Counted from the stretch's first letter, positions 14,565-23,923 are shown. The stretch is DNA of 23,931 nt from UBA11524 sp964547515 (GCA_964547515.1 CAZJOA010000022.1:1-23931); one strand, 5' to 3'. Notes: generated by a model from the sequence alone, not told the origin. Program-made: numbers and translations.

Positions 14565-15761
14565 TTAGGCGTTGCGGACGATGCATTCCAGCACATCGAC
14601 CATCTTCTCCATCGCCTCGACGGTGATGAGCTCCTTGCGGCCGTGGAAGTTGTATCCGCCGGTGGACAGGTTGGGGCAGGGAAGCCCCATGTAGCTCAGC
14701 CGTGCGCCGTCCGTGCCGCCGCGGATGGGGGTCTTGATGGGTTCGACCCCGCAGGCGCGGAAGGCTGCCTCGGCCTTGTCCACGATGAACATGCACGGCT
14801 CGAGCATTTCCTTCATGTTGCGGTAGCTGTCGCGCATTTCGCAGACGAATGTCCCTGCGCCGTATTTGGCGTTGAGGTAATCGGTGATGCGCTGCACGGT
14901 GGCCTTGCGCGCGTCGAACTTCACCGCGTCGTGGTCGCGGATGATGTAGAGCAGCACGGCCTTCTCCTCGTCGCCGGACATGTGCATCAGGTGATAGAAG
15001 CCCTCATAGCCCTCGGTGTGCGCGGGAATTTCGGCGGGGGGCAGGAGCGAATTCCACTCCATGCCCATCAGGAGCGCGTTTTTCATCTGATTCTTGGCGC
15101 TGCCGGGGTGGATGTTGACCCCGTTGACGGTGATGCGGCAGGCGGCCGCGTTGAAGTTCTCGTATTCCAGCTCACCCAGTGCGCCGCCGTCCACCGTGTA
15201 GGCGTATTCCGCGCCGAAGCCCGCCACATCGAAGCGATCCGCGCCGCGGCCGATCTCCTCATCCGGGGTGAAGCCGATGCAGACCGTGCAGTGTTCGGGC
15301 GCATCGGGGGACATCAGCCGCTGACACAGGGCCATGATCTCCGCCACACCGGCCTTGTCGTCCGCACCGAGGACGCTGTCGCCGCTGGTGACGATCAGCT
15401 CCTGACCGGCCAGCGTCGGCAGGAAATCAAAGCCGTCGATCACCACGCCGTTCTTCAGGGTGATGGCTTTGCCGTCGTAATGGGGGATGCACACGGGCTT
15501 TGTTGCGCCGCGAACGCCGTCGGAGGTGTCCATGTGGGCGATGAGGCCGACCTTCGCCGGATGGTCGCCCTTGGCGGGGATGGTCGCGTATACATAGCCG
15601 TGTTCGTCCACGCGGGCATTGGCGATGCCCATGGCCTGCAATTCGTCCGCCAGCATATTCGCCAGCACCCGCTGATTCGGGCTGGACGGGCAGGCTTCGC
15701 ATTCGGCCTCAGAGGTGGTCTCGATCTGCACATAGCGCAGGAATTTTTCCTTCACGGTCAT
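14565..15761 (-). CDS. pepT: Peptidase T (tripeptide aminopeptidase, M20 family)
   Basis: This cytosolic dizinc aminopeptidase releases the N-terminal residue of tripeptides. The 398-residue product matches the family in length. Metal-site and catalytic motifs are in order: IAHMDTS (74-80; His76, Asp78), GADDKAG (132-138), DEEIG (167-171, catalytic Glu pair) and TVDGG (189-193). The late GGTDGARLSYMGLPCPNLSTGG is characteristic of PepT. ATG 15761 has AAGGAGG about 7 bases upstream. It lies 21 bases after the FAD dehydrogenase gene in the same operon. Its job is probably to recycle peptides as amino acid sources. Confidence 0.95.
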   Translation of the reverse strand: MTVKEKFLRYVQIETTSEAECEACPSSPNQRVLANMLADELQAMGIANARVDEHGYVYATIPAKGDHPAKVGLIAHMDTSDGVRGATKPVCIPHYDGKAITLKNGVVIDGFDFLPTLAGQELIVTSGDSVLGADDKAGVAEIMALCQRLMSPDAPEHCTVCIGFTPDEEIGRGADRFDVAGFGAEYAYTVDGGALGELEYENFNAAACRITVNGVNIHPGSAKNQMKNALLMGMEWNSLLPPAEIPAHTEGYEGFYHLMHMSGDEEKAVLLYIIRDHDAVKFDARKATVQRITDYLNAKYGAGTFVCEMRDSYRNMKEMLEPCMFIVDKAEAAFRACGVEPIKTPIRGGTDGARLSYMGLPCPNLSTGGYNFHGRKELITVEAMEKMVDVLECIVRNA

Positions 15762-15782
15762 GGTTTTTCCTCCTTGTTGTGG

Positions 15783-17381
15783 TCAGAGAGTGCTGCGCTC
15801 CAGGGCGGCGATGGCGGACACGATGCCGTCGACGGCTGCGCTGACGATGCCGCCGGCGTATCCCGCGCCTTCGCCCACGGGGAAGAGGCCGTCCAGTCCC
15901 TCGGCCATGAGGGTGACGCGGTCGCGATTGAGCCGCACGGGCGAGGAGGAGCGCGTCTCCACGCCGGTGAGCACCGCATCCGGATGGGCAAAGCCGTGCA
16001 GCTGTGCATCCATGCGGCGGATGCCGAATTTCAGGTCGTCGATGATGAACCCGGGGAGGCATTCGCGCAGATCGGCGGGCGTCACCCCGGGACGGTAGGT
16101 GGGGGTGACATCGCCCAGACGAACGGTCGCGCGGTCAGCGAGCAAGTCCTCCACGCGCTGCACCGGCGCTTTGTATCCGCCGCCGCCCAGACGGTACGCG
16201 GCCTGCTCGATGCTGCGCTGCCACACGAAGCCCGCCAGGGGATGATCGTCCCCGAAGTCCGCCGGATTCACCCCCACCAGCAGTGCCGCGTTGGCATTGT
16301 GACCCGCGCGGGCGTGGTAGCTCATGCCGTTGACGCACAGTCCGCCCTCCTGACTTGCCGCCGCGATCACCTCGCCGCCCGGGCACATGCAGAAGGTGTA
16401 GCAGCCGCGCCCGTCGGGGGTGTGGACGGCTAACTTGTAGTCGGCCGCGCCCAGTGCCGGATGCTGCCAGACCTTGCCGTATTGGCTTTGGCTGATGAGC
16501 GCCTGGGGGTGCTCGATGCGCACGCCCATGGCGAAGGGCTTGGGCACCATCATCACGCCCTGCCGGAAGAGCCGCTGCATGGTGTCGCGGGCGCTGTGGC
16601 CGATGGCAAGGAGGACGGTGTCGGAGAGGAGCTCCTGCTCCTGCCCCTGGTGGAGGGTCTTCACGCCCTCGATGTGCCCGTGGCGGACGATCAGCTCCGT
16701 CACCCTTGTGTCGAAGAGCACCGTGCCGCCCAGGCGGATGATCTCCCCGCGCATGCCGGCGACAACGCCCTTGAGCCGATCCGTGCCGATGTGGGGCTTG
16801 GCCAGACAGAGAATGTCCTCCGGTGCGCCGTGCTCCACGAAGGTCTGCAAGACCGTGCGGATGTAGGGGGACTTCGTACCCGTGGTGAGCTTCCCGTCGG
16901 AGAATGCCCCTGCGCCGCCCTCGCCGAACTGGACATTGCTGTCCGGGTCAAGGATGCCCTGCTCCTGCATGGCGGAGACATCCCGGGTGCGCAGTTCGAC
17001 GGGCTTGCCGCGTTCGATGAGGATGGGGCTCGCACCGGCTCTTGCCAGCGTCAGCGCGGCGAAGAGTCCCGCAGGGCCTGCCCCCACGACGATGGGTTGC
17101 CGGGCGAAATGCGGCTGAGGCAGCGTCGGCAGGCTGACTGGCTTGACCTGGCTGACGACACCGGGTCGGAGGCGCTTGAGGACGGCCTCCTCGTTTTTGA
17201 CCTTCACGTCCGCCGAAAGGACGAAATGCACGTCGGCTTTGTCCCGCGCATCGACGGACTTCCTGACCGGCGTGACCTCCAGGAGCATGTCCGGGGCGAT
17301 CCGCAGCCTTTTGAGGATGGCAGCGGTCAGCGTTTCCATGCACCAATCCAGGGGCATGGACAGATTGTCAAGGCGAAGCAT
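15783..17381 (-). CDS. FAD-dependent dehydrogenase of the COG2509 type
   Basis: The 532-residue flavoprotein has an N-terminal region (1-90) with a basic KRLRI and VRKSVDARDK typical of this family. The dinucleotide-binding GAGPAGLFAAL follows (100-110), then FGEGGAGAFSDGKL (about 152-165) and a C-terminal VGEGAGYAGGIVSAAVDG that closes the FAD site. CYTFCMCPGG near residue 333 has three closely placed cysteines, also seen in homologues. The substrate of this widespread bacterial group is not known to me. It starts only 4 bases after the metallophosphoesterase stop, and its likely Shine-Dalgarno (AAGGTAAGG) lies inside that gene's end, pointing to tight coupling. Confidence 0.87.
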   Translation of the reverse strand: MLRLDNLSMPLDWCMETLTAAILKRLRIAPDMLLEVTPVRKSVDARDKADVHFVLSADVKVKNEEAVLKRLRPGVVSQVKPVSLPTLPQPHFARQPIVVGAGPAGLFAALTLARAGASPILIERGKPVELRTRDVSAMQEQGILDPDSNVQFGEGGAGAFSDGKLTTGTKSPYIRTVLQTFVEHGAPEDILCLAKPHIGTDRLKGVVAGMRGEIIRLGGTVLFDTRVTELIVRHGHIEGVKTLHQGQEQELLSDTVLLAIGHSARDTMQRLFRQGVMMVPKPFAMGVRIEHPQALISQSQYGKVWQHPALGAADYKLAVHTPDGRGCYTFCMCPGGEVIAAASQEGGLCVNGMSYHARAGHNANAALLVGVNPADFGDDHPLAGFVWQRSIEQAAYRLGGGGYKAPVQRVEDLLADRATVRLGDVTPTYRPGVTPADLRECLPGFIIDDLKFGIRRMDAQLHGFAHPDAVLTGVETRSSSPVRLNRDRVTLMAEGLDGLFPVGEGAGYAGGIVSAAVDGIVSAIAALERSTL

Positions 17382-17385
17382 GGGG

Positions 17386-18354
17386 TCACCTTACCTTATC
17401 TTGATCGTGGGGGAATGAAACGAACAGCTCCGGATGCCATTCCCGGGCATGCGCCGCCCATTCGGCGTAGGCGAGTTCCCAGGTGTCCCGGGCGAAGGGT
17501 CGGCGGGGGTCGTTCAGGCGGACGGCGCAGTGTTCGCAGTGGTTCAGGAAAAACCAGACCTTCTCGCGGCAGGTGCGCAGTTCGGAGAAGACGATCTCCG
17601 ACCACACTCGCGCGGCGCGGTATTGCCCGGTCTCCTTCGCCTGACGGATCAGCCCCTCCGCGTCGTAGGGAACGCGGCGTTCCTCCACGCTGACCTGTCC
17701 GTTCCCAATGGTCAGCAGGGAATACGCCGCCCCGAATGCCCCGCAGTCCAGCGGCAGTCCCACCGAACCGGGATTCACCAGCGTCCGCCCGTCGAAGTCC
17801 GCCCAATGCTGGATGTGGTTGTGCCCGAAGATGTACACGCCCGGCGCAAGCGCATCGATGTGGCGGCGGAATTCGTCCTGGTTCGCCAGGTCACGGAAAT
17901 CGGCCTGCAGCTGTTCACGGGGGACGGGCGCATCCGGGTAGATGCCGGGCAGCACCGATGTGCGGAAGCGCGCGTGGAGCGATCCGCCGATGAATGCGCG
18001 GGAGGCATGCGCCATGTGGATGTCAACGCCCTCGCAGGAGAGCGTCAGCGTCTCCGGGAGGGCATCCAGCCAGGCCTTGTCCCCGGCGGACAGGGTCGAC
18101 ATGCACCACCGGGATGCATCGAACTGCGCGTCGTCCCCCGGCGGGATGTCCAGATGTACCTCGTCGTTCCCGCGGATGATATGCGCGTTGGGCAGCGAAC
18201 GGAGCAGCGTGATGACCTCGCTTGCCCAGGGCAGGCTGATGCAGTAGTCCCCGGCGAACAGGTAGCCCTCCGCGCCATGGGCTGCGGCATCGGCCAGCGC
18301 CAGACGCAGGGCGGGGGCATTGCCGTGAATGTCGGACAGGACGGCGAATCTCAT
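17386..18354 (-). CDS. Calcineurin-like metallophosphoesterase
   Basis: The 322-residue product has the five metal-binding blocks of the YfcE/MJ0936-like class: DIHGN (8-12), GDY (35-37), GNDE (62-65), an internal HMAH, and GHNH followed by NPGSVG. The core is complete by about residue 220. A C-terminal extension of about 90 residues (QAKETGQYRAAR..., rich in Trp, Arg and His) is beyond the usual length. ATG 18354 has AGGAGG (18362-18367) 7 bases upstream. It follows truA after 37 bases. The substrate cannot be read from the sequence; family members hydrolyse phosphodiesters or phosphomonoesters. Confidence 0.88.
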   Translation of the reverse strand: MRFAVLSDIHGNAPALRLALADAAAHGAEGYLFAGDYCISLPWASEVITLLRSLPNAHIIRGNDEVHLDIPPGDDAQFDASRWCMSTLSAGDKAWLDALPETLTLSCEGVDIHMAHASRAFIGGSLHARFRTSVLPGIYPDAPVPREQLQADFRDLANQDEFRRHIDALAPGVYIFGHNHIQHWADFDGRTLVNPGSVGLPLDCGAFGAAYSLLTIGNGQVSVEERRVPYDAEGLIRQAKETGQYRAARVWSEIVFSELRTCREKVWFFLNHCEHCAVRLNDPRRPFARDTWELAYAEWAAHAREWHPELFVSFPHDQDKVR

Positions 18355-18391
18355 GGGTATTCCTCCTGATTTTCTCCTGATTCTGTCTGAT

Positions 18392-19174
18392 TCAGTCCTG
18401 ATGCCACTTGATCTCCTCGGGCAATCGGAATGCCGCCTCGGGGTAGTACACCCTTGTCAGCTCCAGCCCGTGGGGCGGCGCGGTCACGCCCAGGCTCAGG
18501 CGGTCAAGGGTCTCGTAGGCCTCGCTGAACGCGCCGATCTTCCGCCGACCCATGCCGATCTCGATGAGCGTCCCGGCGATGATGCGCACCATGTTGTACA
18601 GGAAGGCATCGCCCTCCACCGTCAGGGTGATCTCGTCGCCCGCGCGGACGAGCTCTGCGCCGGTGATGGTGCGGATGGTGGTCTTCGCCGTGCCGCCCGC
18701 CGCCTGAAAGGCCGCGAAATCATGCTGACCCAGCAGGGTCTGTGCGGCCTCCTGCATGGGGGCGAGGTCGAGGGGCAGGGGAACATGTACATGGGTGTTG
18801 CGGCGGATGGCGCTGGCATGGCGGCTGTTGACGATGCGGTAGGTGTAGCGCTTGCCGCAGGTCATGAAGCGCGCGTGGAAGCCGTCGGGCACTTCGCGGC
18901 CGGTGTGGACGCGCACATCGCGCGGCAGCATGGTGTTGAGCACGAAGGGGTACTTTTCCGGCGGGATGCGGCTTTCCGTGTCGAAATGCACCGCCTGCCC
19001 CAGGGCATGTACTCCTGCGTCGGTGCGGGATGCCCCGGTGACGGTGATCTGCTCGCGGGTGGCTTTTTGCAGCGCTTCCTCCAGCACCTGCTGTACGGCC
19101 AGACCATTCGTCTGACGCTGCCATCCGGCGTAGCTCGTGCCGTCGTATTCGACGGTCAGCAGGATGCGTTTCAT
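18392..19174 (-). CDS. truA: tRNA pseudouridine(38-40) synthase TruA
   Basis: It isomerises uridines at positions 38-40 in the tRNA anticodon stem. The 260-residue product has the N-terminal VEYDGTSYAGWQRQ (8-21), the catalytic aspartate in GASRTDAGVHALGQ (Asp52), CGKRYTYRI, and GDAFLYNMVRIIAGTL near residue 195. The length matches the family. ATG 19174 overlaps the ecfT stop (ATGA), so it is coupled. The order ecfA1-ecfA2-ecfT-truA is classic for Bacillota. Confidence 0.97.
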   Translation of the reverse strand: MKRILLTVEYDGTSYAGWQRQTNGLAVQQVLEEALQKATREQITVTGASRTDAGVHALGQAVHFDTESRIPPEKYPFVLNTMLPRDVRVHTGREVPDGFHARFMTCGKRYTYRIVNSRHASAIRRNTHVHVPLPLDLAPMQEAAQTLLGQHDFAAFQAAGGTAKTTIRTITGAELVRAGDEITLTVEGDAFLYNMVRIIAGTLIEIGMGRRKIGAFSEAYETLDRLSLGVTAPPHGLELTRVYYPEAAFRLPEEIKWHQD

Positions 19175-20013
19175 TTCGTCAGCAGCCCCTTCATCGCGTC
19201 CCAGATGGGGAGGGTCACATGGCCTTCCAGCAGGATGAGCGCCATCAGCACGATGACGGAAAGCGCGGCGTACCCGTCGTTCGCCGTGATCCGGAGGACG
19301 CGCAGGCGCGTGCGGTTCTCGCCGCCGTGATAGCAGCGGCTCTCCATGGCCATGGCCAGATCGCCCGCGCGGCGGAATGCGCTGACGAACAGCGGCACCA
19401 GCAGCGGCACCATGGCCCTGGCGCGGTTGAAGAGGTTGCCGGATTCAAAATCCGCACCGCGCGCCATCTGCGCCTTCATGATCTTGTCGGCCTCCTCCAT
19501 CAGCGTGGGGATGAAGCGCAGGGCGATGGACATCATCATCGCCAGCTCATGGGCGGGGAAGTGCAGCTTCTTCAGGGGGCTGAGGAGCATCTCGATGCCG
19601 TCGGAGAGGGCGATGGGCGAGGTGGTCAGGGTCATGAGGGAAGTACCGAGGACGAGGAAGACCAGTCGTAGGGAGTAGTGCACCGCCTGGGACAGTCCCT
19701 CATAGGTGATCCGGATGAAGCTCCATTCCAGCAGCGGGGTCGTGCCGGTGTTGAAGAAGAGGTTCAGCAGGAAGGTGAGGATCAGGATGATGCGCAGGGG
19801 CTTGATGCCCTTCATCAGCATTTTGAAGGGGATGTGGGACATTCGAGCCGCCAGATACATGAAGCCGAGGATCAGCGCATAGCCGACCATGGTCTTCACC
19901 AGGAAGACGGCGACGATCATGGCGATGGTCAGCAGGATCTTCGTGCGGGGGTCGAGCCGGTGTACCCAGCTGTCCACGGGGTAATACTGTCCCATGGTGA
20001 TGTTCTTCATCAT
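19171..20013 (-). CDS. ecfT: ECF transporter transmembrane subunit EcfT
   Basis: EcfT is the shared membrane scaffold that couples the EcfA ATPases to vitamin-binding S components such as FolT. The 280-residue product begins GQYYPVDSWVHRLDPRTKIL, typical of EcfT and split here by a proline. It has about five membrane segments. The cytoplasmic coupling region has the motifs KAQMARGADF and AMESRCYHGG; the second arginine motif is SRC rather than the common ARG. ATG 20013 was chosen because AAGGAGG (20024-20030) lies 10 bases upstream; it overlaps the ecfA2 stop. The frame extends to 20034 without a better site. Confidence 0.95.
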   Translation of the reverse strand: MMKNITMGQYYPVDSWVHRLDPRTKILLTIAMIVAVFLVKTMVGYALILGFMYLAARMSHIPFKMLMKGIKPLRIILILTFLLNLFFNTGTTPLLEWSFIRITYEGLSQAVHYSLRLVFLVLGTSLMTLTTSPIALSDGIEMLLSPLKKLHFPAHELAMMMSIALRFIPTLMEEADKIMKAQMARGADFESGNLFNRARAMVPLLVPLFVSAFRRAGDLAMAMESRCYHGGENRTRLRVLRITANDGYAALSVIVLMALILLEGHVTLPIWDAMKGLLTK

Positions 20014-20854
20014 GCGTGCTGCGCCTCCTTCCACAGGCGGAGGATGTGGTCGTGAAGCTCCTCCTGGGTGTACAGGTCGTGGGGGAGGGAGAGTCCCTTT
20101 TCGCGCAGGAGAGCGCAGAGCCTCGCGGATGCCGGGATACCCAGGTGAACGGAATCCATCAGCTCGGGCTGGGCGAAGAGGGCACGGGGGGTGTCGCTGG
20201 CGACGACGGTGCCCTGGCTCATGACGATCATGCGGGTGGCGAGGCGGGCGCAGTCCTCCATGGAGTGGCTGACCATGACCACGGTCACGCCCTCGGCATG
20301 CAGCGCCTTGACCATATCCAGAATGCGGTCGCGCCCCTTGGGGTCGAGCCCGGCGGCGGGTTCATCCAGGATGAGGTAGCGCGGCTCCATGGCGAGCACT
20401 CCGGCGATGGCGACGCGGCGCATCTGTCCGCCGGACAGCTCAAAGGGGCTGCGGTCGGCGTATTTGTCGTAATCCAGATGGACATGCGCCATGGCGCTGC
20501 GGACGCGGCGGTCGATCTCATCGGCGGGGAGACCCAGATTCTTCGGGCCAAAGGCAATGTCCTTGGCGATGGTCTCCTCAAAGAGCTGATATTCGGGGTA
20601 CTGGAAGACCAGGCCGACCTTGCGGCGCAGCAGGCGCTTGCTGACGCCCTCGCCGTTCATGTCCTCGCCGTCCACCAGCACCTGACCGGAGGTGGGGGTG
20701 AGCAGGCCGTTGAGGTGCTGCACAAGGGTGGATTTCCCGCTGCCGGTGTGGCCGACAATGGCGACGAACTCGCCCTCCCCGATGGTCAGGCTGACATCGC
20801 GGATGGCGGTGGACTGCAAAGCGCTCCCGGCGGAATAGGTGTGGGTCAGATGCT

Positions 20855-20870
<16 letters not shown>
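20010..20870 (-). CDS. ecfA2: ECF transporter ATP-binding subunit EcfA2
   Basis: This is one of the two ATPases that power the ECF transporter. The 286-residue product has Walker A GHTGSGKST, Q-loop VFQYPEYQLF, signature LSGGQMRRVAIAG, Walker B LILDEPAAGLDP and switch VSHSMED. The YPEYQLFEETIAKDIAFGPKN block is diagnostic for EcfA2. ATG 20870 overlaps the end of ecfA1 by 16 bases. A TTG four codons upstream is too close to the GAGGAGG site to be a good start, although that site is 13 bases from the ATG, which is longer than ideal. Confidence 0.95.
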
Positions 20871-21697
<827 letters not shown>

Positions 21698-21755
21698 GGT
21701 GAAAATGCTCCTTTGCGGTGCGGCTTATCCGGATATGCAAACTGCACCATCCTGC

Positions 21756-21784
21756 ATTATAGCACAGGCGCGCGTCCGGGACAA
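21756..21784 (-). promoter_or_regulatory. Promoter of the ecfA1-ecfA2-ecfT-truA operon
   Basis: On the minus strand TTGTCC (21779-21784) and TATAAT (21756-21761) have a 17-base spacer with TGC before the -10. The predicted start near 21749 gives a leader of about 50 bases with no obvious riboswitch. Confidence 0.78.
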
Positions 21785-21829
21785 GCCTTTCCGGCGAAAT
21801 GCGGGGGATGCATCCGAAAAAGCACAACG

Positions 21830-21858
21830 AAAAAACCTTGAAGCGTGATGCTCCAAGG
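21830..21858 (-). terminator. Intrinsic terminator of the tRNA-Val gene
   Basis: On the minus strand a 9-bp stem (CCTTGGAGC 21850-21858 with GCTTCAAGG 21836-21844, one G-T pair) and a 5-base loop are followed by six T. It starts 8 bases after the tRNA 3' end. Confidence 0.88.
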
Positions 21859-21866
21859 CTTTCAAG

Positions 21867-21940
21867 TGGGATTAGTAGGGCTCGAACCTATGACCTCCAC
21901 GATGTCAACGTGGCGCTCTAACCAACTGAGCTATAATCCC
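21867..21940 (-). tRNA. tRNA-Val (anticodon GAC)
   Basis: The 74-base cloverleaf on the minus strand has acceptor GGGATTA paired with TAATCCC, a D-arm GCTC/GAGC, anticodon stem CCACG/CGTGG with loop TTGACAT (anticodon GAC, reading GUC and GUU), variable AGGTC and T-loop TTCGAGC. The 3' CCA is not encoded. The outermost T-stem pair is an A-C mismatch (ATAGG against CCTAC). It is a single-gene unit with its own promoter and terminator. Confidence 0.96.
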
Positions 21941-21982
21941 ATATGGCTTTCGTATCGGGCGGATGTGCCGTCAACATTGACA

Positions 21983-22011
21983 ATGATACCACAGGGCGCG
22001 CGTGTTGTCAA
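21983..22011 (-). promoter_or_regulatory. Promoter of the tRNA-Val gene
   Basis: On the minus strand TTGACA (22006-22011, exact consensus) and TATCAT (21983-21988) have a 17-base spacer with TGG before the -10. The tRNA 5' end lies 42 bases downstream. Confidence 0.8.
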
Positions 22012-22065
22012 GGGGGAAAATCACTTTTTTCGAAGTTTTTTGTGAAAAGCGCTATCGGGCGGACG

Positions 22066-22117
22066 AAAAGCCCTTCTGCGGGGCGATCCGCCTCTCCCGT
22101 CGGGGCAGGAGAGGCGG
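22066..22117 (-). terminator. Probable terminator region of the DUF1934-MBL operon
   Basis: Two hairpins follow the MBL gene stop on the minus strand. First is a 10-bp stem CCGCCTCTCC/GGAGAGGCGG (22108-22117 with 22088-22097) without a T-run. Then comes GCCC-N7-GGGC (22081-22084 with 22070-22073) followed by TTTTC. The second, possibly helped by the first, is the likely terminator. Confidence 0.55.
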
Positions 22118-22125
22118 CATGCGCT

Positions 22126-22797
22126 TCACTTCAGGCTCTGCGGACGGAGCACCGCCACGCGGGGCTGACACATCAGGTCACCCGATGTCACCCGGAGCAG
22201 ATCGACCTCATCCACCTCCGGCGTGGCGAACAGCCCGGTGAATGCACGAACCGGCGCGATCGGCCAGTCTGCATTGGCTCGCGTGCGATAGTGCATGGGC
22301 AGGGTGATCCGCGCGTGGAACAGCTCCGCCGTTTGCCTGGCGTTCTGCGCGTCGATGGTGAAATAGCCGCCGACGGGGAGCATCAGCACATCGGCATCGC
22401 CCAGAAGGTGCAGCTGCTCCGGTGTGGGGAGATGCCCCAAGTCGCCCAGGTGGAGGACGTTCAGCCCTTCGGCATGGATGGCGAAGAGCAGCGTCTTGCC
22501 GCGCTTTGCGCCCTGTTCGCCGTCGTGGAAGGCCTCGACCGCCGTGATCCGCACGCCCTCGCCGAGGTCGTATTCGCCCGCCTGATCGATTACGCGCGGC
22601 TGCTCCCCGGCGCGGGGGGTGGGCGGCACGGTGTCCGCCGCACTGTGGTCGTGATGGCCATGGGAGATCAGCACCGCATCCGCCGGGACGGGCGTGACGG
22701 GGTAGCCGCAGGTCGCGTCGTAGGGGTCGGTGACAAGGCGCGTGCCGTTTTCCAGCTCGATGAGGAATTTGGCATGGCCGATGCAGGTCAGGAGCAT
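22126..22797 (-). CDS. MBL-fold metal-dependent hydrolase (UPF0173/UlaG-like)
   Basis: The 223-residue product has the metallo-beta-lactamase fold metal site HGHHDH (46-51, HxHxDH), a later HLGDLGH with the bridging aspartate, and a C-terminal LPMHYRT histidine. The short, compact length and IGHAKFLIE start fit the group that includes UPF0173 proteins and the lactonase UlaG. The substrate is unknown. ATG 22797 has AGGAGGG (22804-22810) upstream; the frame extends to 22866 but that part overlaps the preceding gene. It is the last gene of the DUF1934 operon. Confidence 0.88.
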   Translation of the reverse strand: MLLTCIGHAKFLIELENGTRLVTDPYDATCGYPVTPVPADAVLISHGHHDHSAADTVPPTPRAGEQPRVIDQAGEYDLGEGVRITAVEAFHDGEQGAKRGKTLLFAIHAEGLNVLHLGDLGHLPTPEQLHLLGDADVLMLPVGGYFTIDAQNARQTAELFHARITLPMHYRTRANADWPIAPVRAFTGLFATPEVDEVDLLRVTSGDLMCQPRVAVLRPQSLK

Positions 22798-22810
22798 GCT
22801 GTACCCTCCT

Positions 22811-23287
22811 TTATAAGATGTAGGCTTTGCACAGATAGGGCAGGAGCGCGCCGGGGAGCGGCGCATGCTGACGGAGGCGGACGGCGAATTCGGCGTGGAG
22901 CTGTCCGCACAGGCGCTCGAAGGGCATGCGACCCGCGTCCGCCGCCTTCACGACACGGCGGACATACGCCGTGCTGTCCGCCCCATCGGGATGACGCAGC
23001 AGCAGCGATATGCAGCATCCGCATTCGCCCCGGAGGACGGTCGGGACGGGCGCATCCGGCGGCGGAACGGGGGCATCCAGCAGCAGCCAGCCATTGCGGG
23101 GGATGCATCGCCAGCCGATGTCCTGCATGGCGCGGATGAAGGCCTCTGCCGCTGACGCATCCGCCACCAGGGGCAGGTCGGTCGCCAGCAATGCGTCCGG
23201 ATCGTCGCTGCGGCGCAGGGCGGGACGCCGCGTGCATGGTACGGCGGACAAATGCGCCTGCACCTGCGTCCGGAGTGCCCTCAGCAC
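22811..23287 (-). CDS. Unrecognised 158-residue protein coupled to the DUF1934 gene
   Basis: I do not recognise this protein. It is Ala-, Arg- and Leu-rich, with RRSDDPDALLATDLP near the N-terminus, a strand-like GWRCIPRNGWLLLDAP (with a Pro-rich tail), then GECGCCISLLLRHPDG and a helical C-terminus ending LLPYLCKAYIL. It has no signal peptide or membrane segment. I chose GTG 23287 because GGAGGG lies 9 bases upstream and the start overlaps the DUF1934 stop by 7 bases, which signals coupling; the frame is open to 23404, but only inside DUF1934. The MBL gene follows 13 bases after its stop, with its ribosome binding site starting right at the TAA. Order and coupling argue that it is a real gene. 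Confidence 0.68.
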   Translation of the reverse strand: MLRALRTQVQAHLSAVPCTRRPALRRSDDPDALLATDLPLVADASAAEAFIRAMQDIGWRCIPRNGWLLLDAPVPPPDAPVPTVLRGECGCCISLLLRHPDGADSTAYVRRVVKAADAGRMPFERLCGQLHAEFAVRLRQHAPLPGALLPYLCKAYIL

Positions 23288-23751
23288 GGCTGACTGCCCT
23301 CCGCGCAGTAGCTCATGTCGATGCACTGCACGGCGGAATAGCTGCCCTGCATGTCCAGCTGATATTCCAGGTGGACGCTGCCGCAGTCCTCCGCGAGCTT
23401 GCATTGCACCTGCATGGCATAGAGCGCCAGGCCGAGCTCGCCGAAGGGCGTGTGGTATGCGCCCTCAAAGCGGCGATCCTTCACGAAGACCATGGTCGTG
23501 CCGTAATCGCCCAGGCGTGTCATGGTGACGCGGGGTGTGTCGCCGGTCTGCATGGCGAGGATGACGTCCTGCACATGGTTTTCGCCGGTGTCCTCGTCCT
23601 GCTGTACCTCCTGATAGCGCAGGAGATAGCCGTCGCTGGCCGCACGCAGCCGACCGCGGCACATCAGCCGGACGACGCTTTCCTTTTCGCCGCGTTCGCC
23701 CCTTGTGTAGCTGGACAGGTGGACGATCACGGGAGTGAATTTGGTTTCCAT
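23281..23751 (-). CDS. DUF1934 (YwiB-like) small beta-barrel protein
   Basis: The 156-residue product fits the DUF1934 family of Bacillota. It begins with VIVHLSSYTRGERGEKESVV, then LRAASDGYLLRYQEVQ and later TRLGDYGTTMVF; the two glycine-bearing signatures are typical. The C-terminal LEYQLDMQGSYSAVQCIDMSY closes the barrel. It is a lipocalin-like fold of unknown ligand. ATG 23751 has AAGGAGG 7-8 bases upstream; the long upstream extension of the frame runs into the hairpin repeats and is not coding. It is first in the operon with the unrecognised gene and the MBL hydrolase. Confidence 0.88.
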   Translation of the reverse strand: METKFTPVIVHLSSYTRGERGEKESVVRLMCRGRLRAASDGYLLRYQEVQQDEDTGENHVQDVILAMQTGDTPRVTMTRLGDYGTTMVFVKDRRFEGAYHTPFGELGLALYAMQVQCKLAEDCGSVHLEYQLDMQGSYSAVQCIDMSYCAEGSQPC

Positions 23752-23778
23752 CGGGATTCCTCCTTTGTAGACAAGGGT

Positions 23779-23807
23779 ATTATAGCACAGAATTTCCGCT
23801 TGCACAA
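23779..23807 (-). promoter_or_regulatory. Promoter of the DUF1934 operon
   Basis: On the minus strand TTGTGC (23802-23807) and TATAAT (23779-23784) have a 17-base spacer with TGC before the -10, giving a leader of about 20 bases before the start codon. Confidence 0.78.
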
Positions 23808-23838
23808 TCGGGGGAAGAGGCATATAATAAGCTGGGTG

Positions 23839-23923
23839 TCGAAAAAGTGGCAAGGCCACTTTTTCGAGGATAGCTGCGGAGGTCGCGCTTGCGCGACGAG
23901 CGATAGCCAATGCTTGCATTGGC
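23839..23923. repeat. Cluster of three perfect hairpins at the right edge
   Basis: Three perfect inverted repeats occur within 85 bases. They are 13-bp arms TCGAAAAAGTGGC (23839-23851) and its complement (23855-23867) around AAG; GTCGCGC-TT-GCGCGAC (23882-23897); and GCCAATGC-TT-GCATTGGC (23906-23923). GATAGC and GAGCGA each recur between or after them. The first could act as a bidirectional terminator (GTGGC/GCCAC with flanking A5 and T5). The set resembles an intergenic repeat element or structured RNA and is truncated by the window end. Confidence 0.65.

Noticed and set aside
14478..16433. A 651-codon open frame on the plus strand
   Set aside because: It is antisense to pepT and the FAD dehydrogenase; no recognisable domain or ribosome site.
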